A DNA stretch of 9,877 nt, taken from an uncultured Rubrobacteraceae bacterium. Its GTDB lineage: Bacteria; Actinomycetota; Rubrobacteria; Rubrobacterales; Rubrobacteraceae. The first letter of the stretch is position 1. Each line of letters begins with the position of its first letter. Shown piece after piece: positions 1 through 7,405 of this stretch. A program made the position numbers and the translations under genes. The stretch lies in the NCBI GenBank assembly GCA_902805985.1, contig CADCUW010000613.1, positions 1-9,877 on the forward strand, given 5' to 3'. The notes below the pieces were generated by a model. It made no database searches and was not told where the DNA came from. It was given only the letters and a program-made list of their open reading frames with translations.

Positions 1-541
1 TATAAAGGAGTTCACGTTGAAGTCCTTGAGGGATCAGATCACCTTCGTCCCCCAGGACCCGATGCTCTTCCGGGCGACGGTCGCCGACAATATCTCCTAC
101 GGCAAACCGGCCGCGAGCCGGGAGGAGATAGAGGCGGTGGCGGAGTTGGCCGGCGCGGACGACTTCGTCCGCGGGATGCCAGACGGCTACGACACGATGC
201 TCTCCGAGCGTGGCGAGAGCCTGTCGGGGGGGCAGCGCCAGCGCATCTCCATAGCGAGGGCGATGCTCAGGGATACCCCGATCCTGATCCTGGACGAGCC
301 CCAGGCTGGCCTGGACGCCGAAGCTGCGAACGCCGTCGAGGAGAGCTGGCGGGCGCTCACGGCGGGCAGGACCACCTTCGTCATCGCCCACGAGCTCAGG
401 CTGGTCCGGAACGTGGACCAGATCCTGGTCCTCGAAGAGGGCAGCGTCGCCGAGTCCGGCACCCACGAGGAACTCGCCCACTCTGGCGGCCTCTACGCCA
501 GGCTCCTCTCCCTCCAGGAACGCGACCCCGTCCAACCCTAG
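1..541 (+). CDS. ABC exporter, C-terminal part of the nucleotide-binding domain (5' partial)
   Basis: The gene runs in from the left edge; the open frame starts at base 2 and ends with TAG at 539-541, giving 179 residues. It is the second half of an ATP-binding domain of an ABC exporter of the fused membrane-plus-ATPase type, which pumps a substrate across the membrane using ATP. Visible motifs are the Q-loop (FVPQD, about bases 44-58), the signature LSGGQRQR (from base 221), Walker B ILILDEP (281-301), a D-loop GLD just after it, and the H-loop histidine in VIAHEL (about 389-391). The Walker A motif and the membrane domain lie outside the window. The residue after DEP is Q rather than the usual T or S. 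A TTG at base 17 sits behind an AAAGGAG, but the residues before it (IKEFT) fit the family, so I treat it as internal. The substrate cannot be told. Confidence 0.93.
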   Translation, partial: IKEFTLKSLRDQITFVPQDPMLFRATVADNISYGKPAASREEIEAVAELAGADDFVRGMPDGYDTMLSERGESLSGGQRQRISIARAMLRDTPILILDEPQAGLDAEAANAVEESWRALTAGRTTFVIAHELRLVRNVDQILVLEEGSVAESGTHEELAHSGGLYARLLSLQERDPVQP

Positions 542-553
542 GGAAGGGAACTT

Positions 554-625
554 TTGAAGGAACTGCTCATAATTAGCATCGTCCTCACCGCCGTGGCGGT
601 CTTTATCTACGTCTCGTTCGCCTAA
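554..625 (+). CDS. Possible 23-residue single-pass membrane peptide
   Basis: A short frame opens at TTG 554-556, 12 bases after the ABC gene stop, and ends with TAA at 623-625. An AAGGGA (544-549) stands 4 bases before the start. The peptide begins MKELLIIS and then stays almost wholly hydrophobic (I, V, L, A, F, Y) to the C-terminal SFA, so it would make one membrane helix with its two charged residues at the N-terminus. This matches the general form of small bacterial membrane peptides that bind larger membrane proteins. Its position right behind an ABC exporter gene, in the same direction, would suit a role beside that exporter, but this is inference. Against it: a frame this short can arise by chance, and the start is TTG. 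No family was recognised. Confidence 0.4.
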   Translation: MKELLIISIVLTAVAVFIYVSFA

Positions 626-661
626 CACGCCCCCGGGACGCATGACGACAAGGAAGTTTTC

Positions 662-1444
662 GTGACGGGGCGACTCTACGGCGACCTTGCTGGATGGTGG
701 CCGGCTATCTCGCCGCCCTCCGAGTACGCGGAAGAGGCGGCGCTCTACGTCGAGACGATCCGGTCCGCCGCAACCGCCCCGGTCCACAGAGTCCTCAAGC
801 TCGGCAGCGGCGGCGGCAACAACGCCTCGCACATGAAACACGCCTTCGCCATGACGCTCGTCGAGCCCGCGGACGGGATGCGCGAGCTCAGCCGCGCTCT
901 TAACCCCGAATGCGAGCACCTCCCCGGCGACATGCGGACCGTCAGGCTCGGCCGCCTCTTCGACGCGGTCTTCGTCCACGACGCGGTGATGTACATGACC
1001 GCCGAGGAGGACCTGCGCGCCGCCTTGGCGACCGTGGCGGCCCACCTGGCGCCCGGCGGCGTGGCCCTCGTCGCGCCGGACGCGACGACCGAGACGTTCT
1101 CCGAAACCACCGAGCACGGCGGCGGAGAGGACGCGAACGGGCGCCGGGCGCGCTACCTGGAGTGGAGGTTGCCGCCCGAGCCCGGCGAGACCTCCTTCGA
1201 GACGCACTACGCGCTCCTCCTGCGCGAGCCGGACGGGACCGTGCGCTCCGCCCACGACGTCCACCGCGAGGGCCTGTTCGGGCGCGAGACGTGGCTAGGG
1301 CTCTTCCGCGAGGTCGGGATCGCAGCCCGCAGCTCTCGCCCCGGACCATCGAGGGCCGCGAGTACGACGCCTTTGTCGCGTCCAGCATCACCCCGCCGGC
1401 CCGTTAGCGCGACGAGACTTGACGAAAAGGCCTTTCGAATATAG
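662..1444 (+). CDS. Class I SAM-dependent methyltransferase, apparently frameshifted near its C-terminus
   Basis: It starts at GTG 662 with AAGGAAG (650-656) five bases upstream. The product is a Rossmann-fold methyltransferase; the target is unknown. The N-terminus (LYGDLAGWWPAISPPSEYAEEA) leads to the SAM-binding glycine motif LGSGGGNN (residues 47-54), an acidic segment LVEPADGM (about 66-73), GDMR (89-92), and FDAVFVHDAVMYM (100-112), the usual post-motif region of this family. Residues 1-220 look normal. After EVGI (residue 220, about base 1321) the frame turns into a Ser/Arg/Pro-rich tail typical of out-of-frame high-GC DNA, and runs on to 1444 over the copA promoter. Another frame takes up a sensible C-terminus ending at 1407. 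The intact protein would then be about 248 residues. Sequencing error and true decay cannot be separated here. A 7-codon frame (642-665) ends in a GTGA overlap with this start. Confidence 0.82.
   Translation: MTGRLYGDLAGWWPAISPPSEYAEEAALYVETIRSAATAPVHRVLKLGSGGGNNASHMKHAFAMTLVEPADGMRELSRALNPECEHLPGDMRTVRLGRLFDAVFVHDAVMYMTAEEDLRAALATVAAHLAPGGVALVAPDATTETFSETTEHGGGEDANGRRARYLEWRLPPEPGETSFETHYALLLREPDGTVRSAHDVHREGLFGRETWLGLFREVGIAARSSRPGPSRAASTTPLSRPASPRRPVSATRLDEKAFRI
1321..1407 (+). other. Displaced C-terminus of the methyltransferase, in another frame
   Basis: Read from base 1321 in the frame ending with TAG at 1405-1407, this stretch encodes SPQLSPRTIEGREYDAFVAS and a few more residues. The EYDAFVA segment resembles the last beta strand of class I methyltransferases (commonly E-x-F-V). 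Adding one base, or removing two, between about 1319 and 1330 would join it to the main frame. It stops before the copA promoter, which is a more natural gene end than 1444. Confidence 0.6.
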
Positions 1445-1447
1445 GGT
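1419..1447 (+). promoter_or_regulatory. Predicted promoter of the copper operon
   Basis: TTGACG (1419-1424) and TAGGGT (1442-1447, of the TANNNT type) are separated by 17 bases, the ideal spacing for a housekeeping sigma factor. Transcription would start near 1454 and give a leader of about 15 to 30 bases before copA. The -10 box lies inside the candidate CsoR operator, so repressor binding would block polymerase. Confidence 0.65.
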
Positions 1448-1457
1448 AGGGGGGTAT
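1441..1457 (+). promoter_or_regulatory. Candidate CsoR operator upstream of copA
   Basis: ATAGGGTAGGGGGGTAT has ATA and TAT ends and a GGGGGGTAT right half like known CsoR sites (for example the TACCCTACGGGGGTAT type in front of copZA in Bacillus). The left half reads ATAGGG where a symmetric site would read ATACCC, so it is an imperfect operator. Its place across the -10 box, and the presence of csoR in the same operon, support autoregulation by copper. Confidence 0.55.
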
Positions 1458-1467
1458 AAGAAGATAG

Positions 1468-4173
1468 ATGGATGGGAGGCGCATGTCGGGCCGCGATAAG
1501 AGCACGGTCGAGTTTCCGGTGACGAGGATGACGTGCGCCTCGTGCGTCCGGCGGGTCGAGAAGGCGTTGGGCAGGGTGGAGGGCGTCGAAGGTGCGAGCG
1601 TGAACCTCGCGACGGAGAAGGTCCGGGTTTCGGTAGATCCTCTGGCCGCAGATGGCGAGAAGCTGCGGGCTGCGGTCGAGGGGGCGGGTTATGGGGTGGG
1701 GGAGATCCCGCCCGTCACGAGGCCGGATAGGGACGATGGCTCCGGTGCCGAGGTCTCGCTCGCGGTCGAGGGGATGACGTGCGCCTCCTGCGTGCGGCGG
1801 GTCGAGCGCGCGCTCTCGAAGGTGCCCGGGGTGGAGTCGGCGGCGGTGAACCTTGCGACGGAGAAGGCGAAGGTCGTCTACGACCCGGCGGCAGGGTCGG
1901 GTGTGGAGGGGTTGCGGGCAGCCGTCGAGGGGGCGGGGTATGGCGTCGGCGCGGTCGAGGACCGGAGCGCTGCTGCCACCCCAGAACCGGCGGCGGATGG
2001 GGCTGAGCTTAGGGAGCGCGAACGGGGGCGGGAGCTCACGGATCTCAGGAACAGGTGGGTCGTGAGCCTGTTGCTCGGGGGGCTGATGATGGCGGAGATG
2101 TATCTGCCGTTCGGGCCGGGGATGGAGGTCTTCGCTCCCTTGCTCCTGATCCAGGCGACAGTAGTCCAGTTCTGGGCCGGGGCGACCTTCTACAAGACGG
2201 CGTGGGCGTCCGCGAGGCACGGCGGCACCAACATGAGCACGCTCGTGGCGGTCGGGACGAGCGCCGCCTACGGCTACAGCGCGTTCGTGACGCTCTGGCC
2301 GGATCTGAGCGCCGCTTGGGGCTTCCCGTTCTACCTGTACTTCGAGGTGTCGGCGATCGTGGTCGGGCTCGTCTTGCTGGGAAGGTGGCTGGAGGCGCGG
2401 GCGAAGAAGCAGACGGGTGCGGCGATCAAGGCGCTCATGGGGCTACAGGCCAGGACGGCGCGTGTGATCCGCAACGGCGAGGAGCGCGACGTTCCCGTGG
2501 AGGACGTCAGGGTCGGGGACCTCGTCAGGGTGCGGCCGGGGGAGAAGGTGCCGGTTGACGGCGTGGTGGTCGAGGGCGGCTCCGCGCTCGATGAGAGCAT
2601 GCTGACCGGCGAGAGCATGCCGGTCGAGAAGGGGGTCGGCGACGGCGTGATCGGGGCGACCCTCAACAGGACCGGCGGCTTCGTCATGCGGGCCGAGAAG
2701 GTCGGCGGGGACACCGCGCTCGCCCAAATCGTGCGCATGGTGGAGGAGGCGCAGGGCTCGAAGGCCCCGATGCAGCGGATGGTCGATACCATCTCCTCAT
2801 ACTTCGTGCCGGCGGTGCTCGGGCTCGCGGCCCTGACGTTCGGGGTGTGGCTCGTCGCAGGTCCTTCCCCGATCCTCGCCCTCACCGCCGCGATCTCCGT
2901 CCTCATCATCGCCTGCCCGTGCGCCCTCGGCCTCGCGACCCCGACGGCCATCATGGTGGGCACCGGCAAGGCCGCCGAGAACGGTGTCCTGGTCAGGGGC
3001 GGCGAGGCCCTGGAGATGACCCGCAGGGTAGACGCCGTCGTACTCGACAAGACCGGCACCCTGACGCAAGGGAAACCGGCCGTCACCGAACTGGTCGCGG
3101 CCGACGGCTTCCCCGAAGGAGAGTTGCTGCGCCTGGCCGCCGCCGCCGAGGTCGGCTCCGAGCACCCGCTCGCGGAGGCGATCGTGAGGCTGGCGAGGGA
3201 GCGGGGGCTGGATCTGCCGAAGGCCGTCACGTTCGGGTCCGTTACGGGCAGGGGCGTGCGGGCCGTCGTGGAGGGGCGCGAGGTACTCGTCGGCAACCGG
3301 GCGCTCGTGGAGGAGGCCGGCGCGCGCGTGGAAGATTTCGAGGAGCGGGCAGGGGAGCTGGCGCGCGGCGGCGCCACGCCGACGTACGTGGCCGTGGGGG
3401 GGAGGACCGCCGGCCTCGTCGCCGTCGCGGACGTGCTGAAGCCGGAGTCGCGGGACGCCGTGGAGCAGCTCGGGGCCCTGGGCCTCGAGGTGTGGATGCT
3501 GACCGGCGACAACCGCGCCACCGCGGGGGCCATAGCCTCGCAGGTTGGTATAGGGCCGGGGCGCGTGCTCGCGGAGGTGCTGCCGGAGGAGAAGGCGGCG
3601 AAGGTCGAGGAGTTGCAGGCTGGCGGGAAGACCGTGGCGATGGTGGGGGATGGGATCAACGACGCGCCGGCGCTCGCCAGGGCGGACCTCGGGATCGCCA
3701 TAGGCACAGGGTCGGACGTGGCGATGGCGGCCTCGGACATCACGCTCGTCGGGGGGGATCTCCGCAACATCGTCACCGGCATCGCGCTCTCGCGCCGGAC
3801 GGTCGGTAAGATCAAGCAGGGCCTCTTCTGGGCCTTCGCGTACAACGTCGCCCTCATCCCGGTGGCCGCCGGCGCGCTCTTCCCCTTGTTCGGGGTGCTG
3901 CTGAGCCCGGTTCTAGCAGCGGCGGCGATGGCGATGAGCTCGGTGAGCGTGGTGACGAACGCCCTGCGCCTCCGGTCCTTCGAGAGGCCGAAGAGCGCCA
4001 AAGAGATCCTGCACCCCCCGCTCCGGGCCCGCCTCGCCGAGGTCGCCTACCTCGGCGGCATCGCCGTCGTCGCGGTAGGCATCGGCACGGCGGCCCTCTT
4101 CCTGGCACCGGAGCAGCCAGCCGGGATGGACCCGGCCGGGGAGATGAGGTCCGGCGGGCACGGCGGCGGGTGA
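1468..4173 (+). CDS. copA: Cu(I)-exporting P1B-type ATPase CopA
   Basis: This 901-residue membrane pump uses ATP to move Cu(I) out of the cytoplasm. Two N-terminal metal-binding (HMA) domains carry MTCASC (Cys23/Cys26 and Cys105/Cys108). The actuator loop has TGES (380-383), the membrane copper site has CPC (483-485), the phosphorylation site is DKTGT (Asp527), the nucleotide domain has the His-Pro pair (566-567), and the hinge is GDGIND (727-732). The late helices show the YN and MxxSS signatures of Cu(I)-specific pumps (WAFAYN and [11 protein letters not shown]). The tail ends in a Met/His/Gly-rich stretch. About eight membrane segments are expected. The start could instead be ATG 1483, which has GGGAGG (1474-1479) close before it; ATG 1468 has no good ribosome site. 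csoR follows 28 bases downstream. The two HMA domains are very alike, at a 246-base period. Confidence 0.96.
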   Translation: MDGRRMSGRDKSTVEFPVTRMTCASCVRRVEKALGRVEGVEGASVNLATEKVRVSVDPLAADGEKLRAAVEGAGYGVGEIPPVTRPDRDDGSGAEVSLAVEGMTCASCVRRVERALSKVPGVESAAVNLATEKAKVVYDPAAGSGVEGLRAAVEGAGYGVGAVEDRSAAATPEPAADGAELRERERGRELTDLRNRWVVSLLLGGLMMAEMYLPFGPGMEVFAPLLLIQATVVQFWAGATFYKTAWASARHGGTNMSTLVAVGTSAAYGYSAFVTLWPDLSAAWGFPFYLYFEVSAIVVGLVLLGRWLEARAKKQTGAAIKALMGLQARTARVIRNGEERDVPVEDVRVGDLVRVRPGEKVPVDGVVVEGGSALDESMLTGESMPVEKGVGDGVIGATLNRTGGFVMRAEKVGGDTALAQIVRMVEEAQGSKAPMQRMVDTISSYFVPAVLGLAALTFGVWLVAGPSPILALTAAISVLIIACPCALGLATPTAIMVGTGKAAENGVLVRGGEALEMTRRVDAVVLDKTGTLTQGKPAVTELVAADGFPEGELLRLAAAAEVGSEHPLAEAIVRLARERGLDLPKAVTFGSVTGRGVRAVVEGREVLVGNRALVEEAGARVEDFEERAGELARGGATPTYVAVGGRTAGLVAVADVLKPESRDAVEQLGALGLEVWMLTGDNRATAGAIASQVGIGPGRVLAEVLPEEKAAKVEELQAGGKTVAMVGDGINDAPALARADLGIAIGTGSDVAMAASDITLVGGDLRNIVTGIALSRRTVGKIKQGLFWAFAYNVALIPVAAGALFPLFGVLLSPVLAAAAMAMSSVSVVTNALRLRSFERPKSAKEILHPPLRARLAEVAYLGGIAVVAVGIGTAALFLAPEQPAGMDPAGEMRSGGHGGG

Positions 4174-4201
4174 GCCAGACACCGATAGAGGAGACGACGC
4201 G

Positions 4202-4513
4202 ATGGGCGAACAGACACGGCAGGCGCACGGGTACATCAAGGAGGGGGACAAGGAGAAGCTAAGGAACCGGCTCAGGCGCATCGAGGGTCAGGTGCGCGGG
4301 GTGCAGCGCATGGTCGAGGAAGAGGCCTACTGCGTGGACATCCTAACCCAGATCAGCTCCTACATCGCCGCCTCCGAGAAGGTCGCATCCCTCGTTCTCA
4401 GGGACCACATGGACCACTGCGTCAGGGAGGCCATCACCGACGGCACGAAGGCTGACGAGAAGATAGCGGAGCTGGCAGAAGCCGTGGAGCGGTTCGCGAA
4501 GCTGGACAGGTAG
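4202..4513 (+). CDS. csoR: Copper-sensing transcriptional repressor CsoR
   Basis: This 103-residue all-helical DNA-binding repressor of the CsoR/RcnR family normally binds its operator when free of copper and lets go when Cu(I) binds. The copper ligands known from the Mycobacterium protein form the pattern Cys-x24-His-x3-Cys, and this protein has Cys44, His69 and Cys73 in exactly that spacing. The family segment LRNRLRRIEGQVRGVQRMVE (residues 20-39) is clear. ATG 4202 is preceded by GAGGAG (4188-4193) at 8 bases. It lies between copA and copZ in one apparent operon, so it probably represses its own transcription from the promoter near 1441. The stop codon TAG (4511-4513) merges into a short AGGNNNN repeat. 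Confidence 0.95.
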   Translation: MGEQTRQAHGYIKEGDKEKLRNRLRRIEGQVRGVQRMVEEEAYCVDILTQISSYIAASEKVASLVLRDHMDHCVREAITDGTKADEKIAELAEAVERFAKLDR

Positions 4514-4525
4514 GTTTCAGGTCTC
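4512..4525 (+). repeat. Heptamer array A (two AGGNNNN units) at the csoR stop
   Basis: Two back-to-back heptamers, AGGTTTC and AGGTCTC, start inside the TAG stop of csoR. They equal the first and fourth units of array B (4770-4797), which lies on the opposite strand. Bases 4511-4522 are the perfect reverse complement of 4787-4798. Confidence 0.7.
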
Positions 4526-4549
4526 ATCGGAAGAGTGGAGGTATCGAGC

Positions 4550-4762
4550 ATGACGGAGAATAGAGTATTGCGGGTGCCGGACATGAGCTGCGGGCACTGC
4601 GAGTTGAGCGTGCAGGAGGCCCTCGACGAGCTCGACGGGGTGGAGAGGGCAGACGCCGACCACACGAAGGGCGAGGTCGAGCTCACCTACGACGCGGCCA
4701 GGGTCACTCACGAGAAGCTCCGGGAGGCCATAGAGGAGGCCGGCTACACGTTACAGCATTAG
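4550..4762 (+). CDS. copZ: Copper chaperone CopZ (heavy-metal-associated domain protein)
   Basis: This 70-residue single HMA domain binds Cu(I) in the cytoplasm and would hand it to CopA or CsoR. The metal site is MSCGHC, the MxCxxC motif in the first loop, followed by the usual SVQEALDELDGVERADAD helix-strand pattern and a closing LREAIEEAGY. I start it at ATG 4550 because GGAGG (4537-4541) stands 8 bases before it; an in-frame GTG at 4535 would have its own start overlapping that ribosome site and no site of its own. The 36-base gap after csoR holds array A. The stop, TAG at 4760-4762, is followed at once by array B and the convergent corC-like gene. Confidence 0.92.
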   Translation: MTENRVLRVPDMSCGHCELSVQEALDELDGVERADADHTKGEVELTYDAARVTHEKLREAIEEAGYTLQH

Positions 4763-4769
4763 GCCTCGG

Positions 4770-4797
4770 GAGACCTAAAACCTCATACCTGAAACCT
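4770..4797 (-). repeat. Heptamer array B (four AGGNNNN units) at the corC-like stop
   Basis: Read on the minus strand, four exact 7-base units (AGGTTTC, AGGTATG, then AGGTTTT and AGGTCTC) begin within the TAG stop codon (4796-4798) of the corC-like gene. No irregular unit is present. It fills the gap between the convergent copZ and corC-like genes, where a terminator would be expected. No stem plus T-tract terminator was found there. Confidence 0.75.
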
Positions 4798-6142
4798 AAG
4801 AACCTTCCGTCGCCGCGTCGTCCCTCTCCGTGACGATGACGCGGGCCACCCTGGGGCCGTCTATCTCGTCCACGCGCAGGACGTGGCCGTCCAGGCTTAC
4901 CTCGTCGTCGATCTCAGGGGCGCGGCCTAAAGCCCCGAGGACGAGGCCGCCGACGGTCTCGAAGTCTGCGCTCTCGAAGCTGGAGCCGAGGGCGTCGTTT
5001 ATGGCGTGGATGGGGGCGCGGCCGTCCACGGTGTAGGAGCCGTCGGGGAGTTTTTCGACTTCCGGCTCCTCGTCGTCGAACTCGTCCCGGATCTCCCCGA
5101 CGATCTCCTCGAGGATGTCTTCTATCGTGATCAGGCCCTCGAAGGAGCCCCACTCGTCGATGACGACGGCCATCTGGATCTCCTGCCGTTGGAAGTCTTC
5201 GAGGATGTTCTCGATGGAGCGGCTCTCGGGGACGATGATGATGTCCCGCACGAGGTCCCTGGCCGTGACGTCGGCCCCGACGTCGCCCTCGGGCCCGACG
5301 GCGCGCAGGACGTCCTTGACGTGGACGGCGCCGACGATCCTGTCCGCGGAGCGCTCCTCGTGGACCGGGTAGCGCGTGTAGTGACCGGCGGCCACTACCG
5401 AGATCAAGTCCCTGAGCTTCAGGTGCTCGGATATCGAGACGACGTCGGGGCGGGGGACCATGATCTCGCGCGCCGGCGTGCCTTCGAGGTTGAAGACGCC
5501 CCTGAGCCGGCTCTCCTCGTCCTTCTCCAGAACGCCGTACTCGGTGCTCTGCGCTATGAGCTGCCTGATCTCTTGCTCCGAGTGGGTGTCGTCGCCCGTG
5601 GAGGCCGGCGGCACGCCAAGGGCGCCGGTGATGGCGTTGGCCGTCCCGTTGAAGACTTTGGTGAAGGGGTAGAGCAGGTAGTAGAAGAACCTCATGAACG
5701 GTGCCACGAAGAGGGACGTGCCTTCGGCCTTCTGGATGGCCAGGGTCTTGGGGGCCAGCTCCCCGAAGACCACGTGCAGGAACGAGGCGATGAACAGGGC
5801 TATGCCTATGGCTATGGGATGCAGCAGCGAGGCGGGCACGCCCAGGGCCGCGAGCAGCGGGTCTATGAGGTTCGCTATGGCCGGTTCGGCCAGGGCGCCG
5901 ATACCGAGCGAGCAGACGGTGATGCCGAGCTGGCAGACCGCGAGGTACTGGTCGAGCCTCTGCTGGGCGACTCTGACCAGGCCGGCGGAGGGCTTGCCCT
6001 CATCGACGAGCCGGTCTACCTGCGTCGCCCGTATGCGCACGAAGGCGAACTCCGCCGCCACGAACAGGCCGTTGAGGGCCACGAGCAAGAGTGCGGCCAG
6101 GATTCTCAGGACCGGCAGGCCCGCGGATGCTACTACGTCCAG
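4796..6142 (-). CDS. CNNM/CorC-family membrane protein with CBS pair (hemolysin-like)
   Basis: This is a membrane protein of the DUF21 (CNNM) plus CBS plus CorC/HlyC class, some members of which take part in Mg2+/Co2+ efflux; the ion is not shown here. Numbered from TTG 6088, residues 1-155 form the DUF21 domain with its conserved FGELAPKT (108-115). Two CBS domains follow (about 205-265 and 280-335, including VVIDEWGSFEGLITIEDILE), then the CorC/HlyC domain (about 345-420). No ATG, GTG or TTG lies between the upstream in-frame stop and 6088. Starting at TTG would cut the first membrane helix. A CTG at 6142-6140 has AAGGAG 5 bases before it and adds LDVVASAGLPVLRILAAL, completing the helix to 448 residues, so I prefer it. 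The CDS end is certain; the start is not. Confidence 0.9.
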   Translation of the reverse strand: MDVVASAGLPVLRILAALLLVALNGLFVAAEFAFVRIRATQVDRLVDEGKPSAGLVRVAQQRLDQYLAVCQLGITVCSLGIGALAEPAIANLIDPLLAALGVPASLLHPIAIGIALFIASFLHVVFGELAPKTLAIQKAEGTSLFVAPFMRFFYYLLYPFTKVFNGTANAITGALGVPPASTGDDTHSEQEIRQLIAQSTEYGVLEKDEESRLRGVFNLEGTPAREIMVPRPDVVSISEHLKLRDLISVVAAGHYTRYPVHEERSADRIVGAVHVKDVLRAVGPEGDVGADVTARDLVRDIIIVPESRSIENILEDFQRQEIQMAVVIDEWGSFEGLITIEDILEEIVGEIRDEFDDEEPEVEKLPDGSYTVDGRAPIHAINDALGSSFESADFETVGGLVLGALGRAPEIDDEVSLDGHVLRVDEIDGPRVARVIVTERDDAATEGS

Positions 6143-6165
6143 GATGACTCCTTGGGGAATAGGTG

Positions 6166-6186
6166 GCGCCCCCGGAAGGGGGGCGC
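6166..6186 (-). promoter_or_regulatory. GC hairpin in the corC-like leader
   Basis: GCGCCCCC (6166-6173) and GGGGGCGC (6179-6186) form a perfect 8-pair stem with a 5-base loop, about 13 bases upstream of the AAGGAG ribosome site in the leader of the minus-strand gene. On the mRNA the loop reads CTTCC, which could also pair with a GGAG-type site. There is no T-tract, so it is not a standard terminator. Confidence 0.45.
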
Positions 6187-6230
6187 GCTGATACTCGGTG
6201 TTTCGTCAACGTCCATCAGATACAACGCAG

Positions 6231-6258
6231 ACTATACCATCCGTGACATACCGCCAAA
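6231..6258 (-). promoter_or_regulatory. Predicted promoter of the corC-like gene
   Basis: On the minus strand TTTGGC (6258-6253) and TATAGT (6236-6231) are 16 bases apart. The start point would fall near 6224, giving a leader of about 80 bases that contains the GC hairpin. It lies just past the dehydrogenase stop, so the two minus-strand genes need not be one transcript. Confidence 0.5.
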
Positions 6259-6266
6259 CCCGCGCC

Positions 6267-7304
6267 TCAGTACAGGAGCTGTTTGTCCAGGACGTTCAAG
6301 AGCGACTCTCCGGCGAGGTAGCGCCGGAGGTTCTCGCAGAAGAGGTCCGCCTGCGCGGCGTTTATGAGCTCCGGCACAACGTCGGTGGTGTGGGCGCTTA
6401 TGACTACGTTCTCCATCTCCCAGAGGGGGCTGTCCCCCGGCAACGGCTCGACCTCGAAGACGTCGAGCGCCGCCCCGGAGAGGTGCCCGCCTCTCAGGGC
6501 CTCGACGAGCGCCGCCTCCACCACCACCTTGCCGCGGCCGACGTTGGCGAAGTAGGCGCCGGGCTTGATGGCGGCTATGGTCTCCGCATCGAACAGGCCC
6601 TCCGTACGGGGGGTGCCTGGGAGCGTCAGGGCGACGAAATCAGCCCGTCCCAGGACCTCCTCGAGGTCTCCGGTCTCGTGGAGCTCGTCGAAGGGGGCCC
6701 AGGCGGCGTCGTCCTCGCGAACCTCACGCTTCACGCCCACGACGCGCATGCCGAAGGGGCGCGCCCTGTCGGCTATGGCCCGCCCGATGCTCCCGGTACC
6801 CACGACGCACAGCGTCTTGCGCTCCAGCGTTCCCGTCGTGCCCTGACGCCAAGCCTTCGCGGCCTTGTCCCTTCTCAGGAGGTCGAGGTCCTTAACGTGC
6901 TGGAGCATGCCCATGAGCACGAACTCAGCGAGCGGGCCGGAGTAGATACCGCTCGCCGTCGTCACCACGACCTCGTCCCGGTCCAGGAGGCCCGCCGTCC
7001 GCGCCACCTCGCCGGCCCCGGCCATGCTCCCCTGCACCCACCGAAGCTTCGGCGCGACCTCCAAAAGATCCCCGACGTGGCCGCGCGGGAAATCGTAGAG
7101 CACCTCCGCCTCCGCCAACATGCCCAGGAACTCTCTCTCCGCCTCCGGCGTCCGTTCCCAGACCTCGGGGCCGTTGTGGTCACCCTCCCACCGCGGCGGC
7201 GGGACGAGGCCGGGCCGGTAGAGGACCTCCAGCCGGTCGTCCACCTCCCGGAAGCGGCGGACGAACTCTTCCTCGAAAAAGCTGGCTACGACGACGGTGG
7301 TCAC
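6267..7304 (-). CDS. D-2-hydroxyacid dehydrogenase (NAD(P)-dependent, hydroxypyruvate/glyoxylate reductase-like)
   Basis: This 345-residue cytoplasmic enzyme interconverts a 2-hydroxyacid and a 2-ketoacid with NAD(P)H. The nucleotide-binding loop is GTGSIG (169-174). The catalytic trio known from phosphoglycerate dehydrogenase is present in the right spacing: Arg257 (in NVGRGK), Glu286 (in DVFEVEP) and His305 (in ISAHTTD). The second strand ends VVGVKR without an acidic residue, which would fit NADP use, but this is a weak clue. It lacks the C-terminal regulatory domains of SerA, so a GhrA-like reductase is the closer type; the substrate cannot be fixed. It starts at GTG 7304 with AAGGGGG four bases before it. 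Nothing in the neighbours points to a pathway. Confidence 0.92.
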   Translation of the reverse strand: MTTVVVASFFEEEFVRRFREVDDRLEVLYRPGLVPPPRWEGDHNGPEVWERTPEAEREFLGMLAEAEVLYDFPRGHVGDLLEVAPKLRWVQGSMAGAGEVARTAGLLDRDEVVVTTASGIYSGPLAEFVLMGMLQHVKDLDLLRRDKAAKAWRQGTTGTLERKTLCVVGTGSIGRAIADRARPFGMRVVGVKREVREDDAAWAPFDELHETGDLEEVLGRADFVALTLPGTPRTEGLFDAETIAAIKPGAYFANVGRGKVVVEAALVEALRGGHLSGAALDVFEVEPLPGDSPLWEMENVVISAHTTDVVPELINAAQADLFCENLRRYLAGESLLNVLDKQLLY

Positions 7305-7357
7305 TTGTCCCCCTTCTTTCGACGGTACGTTGACTGCGCCAGCTTAGACGTTAAGGC

Positions 7358-7373
7358 GGCGCGGTGTCGCGCC
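7358..7373. other. Small GC hairpin in the divergent spacer
   Basis: GGCGCG (7358-7363) and CGCGCC (7368-7373) form a perfect stem with loop GTGT. It opens a densely structured stretch (to about 7445) between the divergent dehydrogenase and SnoaL-like genes. I found no convincing -35/-10 pair in this spacer on either strand. Confidence 0.35.
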
Positions 7374-7405
7374 CGGATCGTGGGATCTCCTCCCGCCGGG
7401 CCAGA

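Noticed and set aside
17..541. TTG 17 with AAAGGAG as the true start of the ABC gene
   Set aside because: The five residues before it (IKEFT) fit the conserved run leading to LKSLRDQI in ABC exporters, and a protein starting here would lack Walker A.
2331..4001. 556-codon open frame antisense to copA
   Set aside because: The product is Ser/Thr/Pro/Arg-rich with no motif, as expected when high-GC codons of a real gene are read backwards; copA fills this region with every catalytic motif.
4761..4776. Possible intrinsic terminator after copZ
   Set aside because: The stem is short and mismatched, with a two-base loop and no T-tract.
5006..6367. 453-codon plus-strand frame antisense to the corC-like gene
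   Set aside because: No family motif is seen; it mirrors the codon pattern of the minus-strand gene, whose domains are clear.
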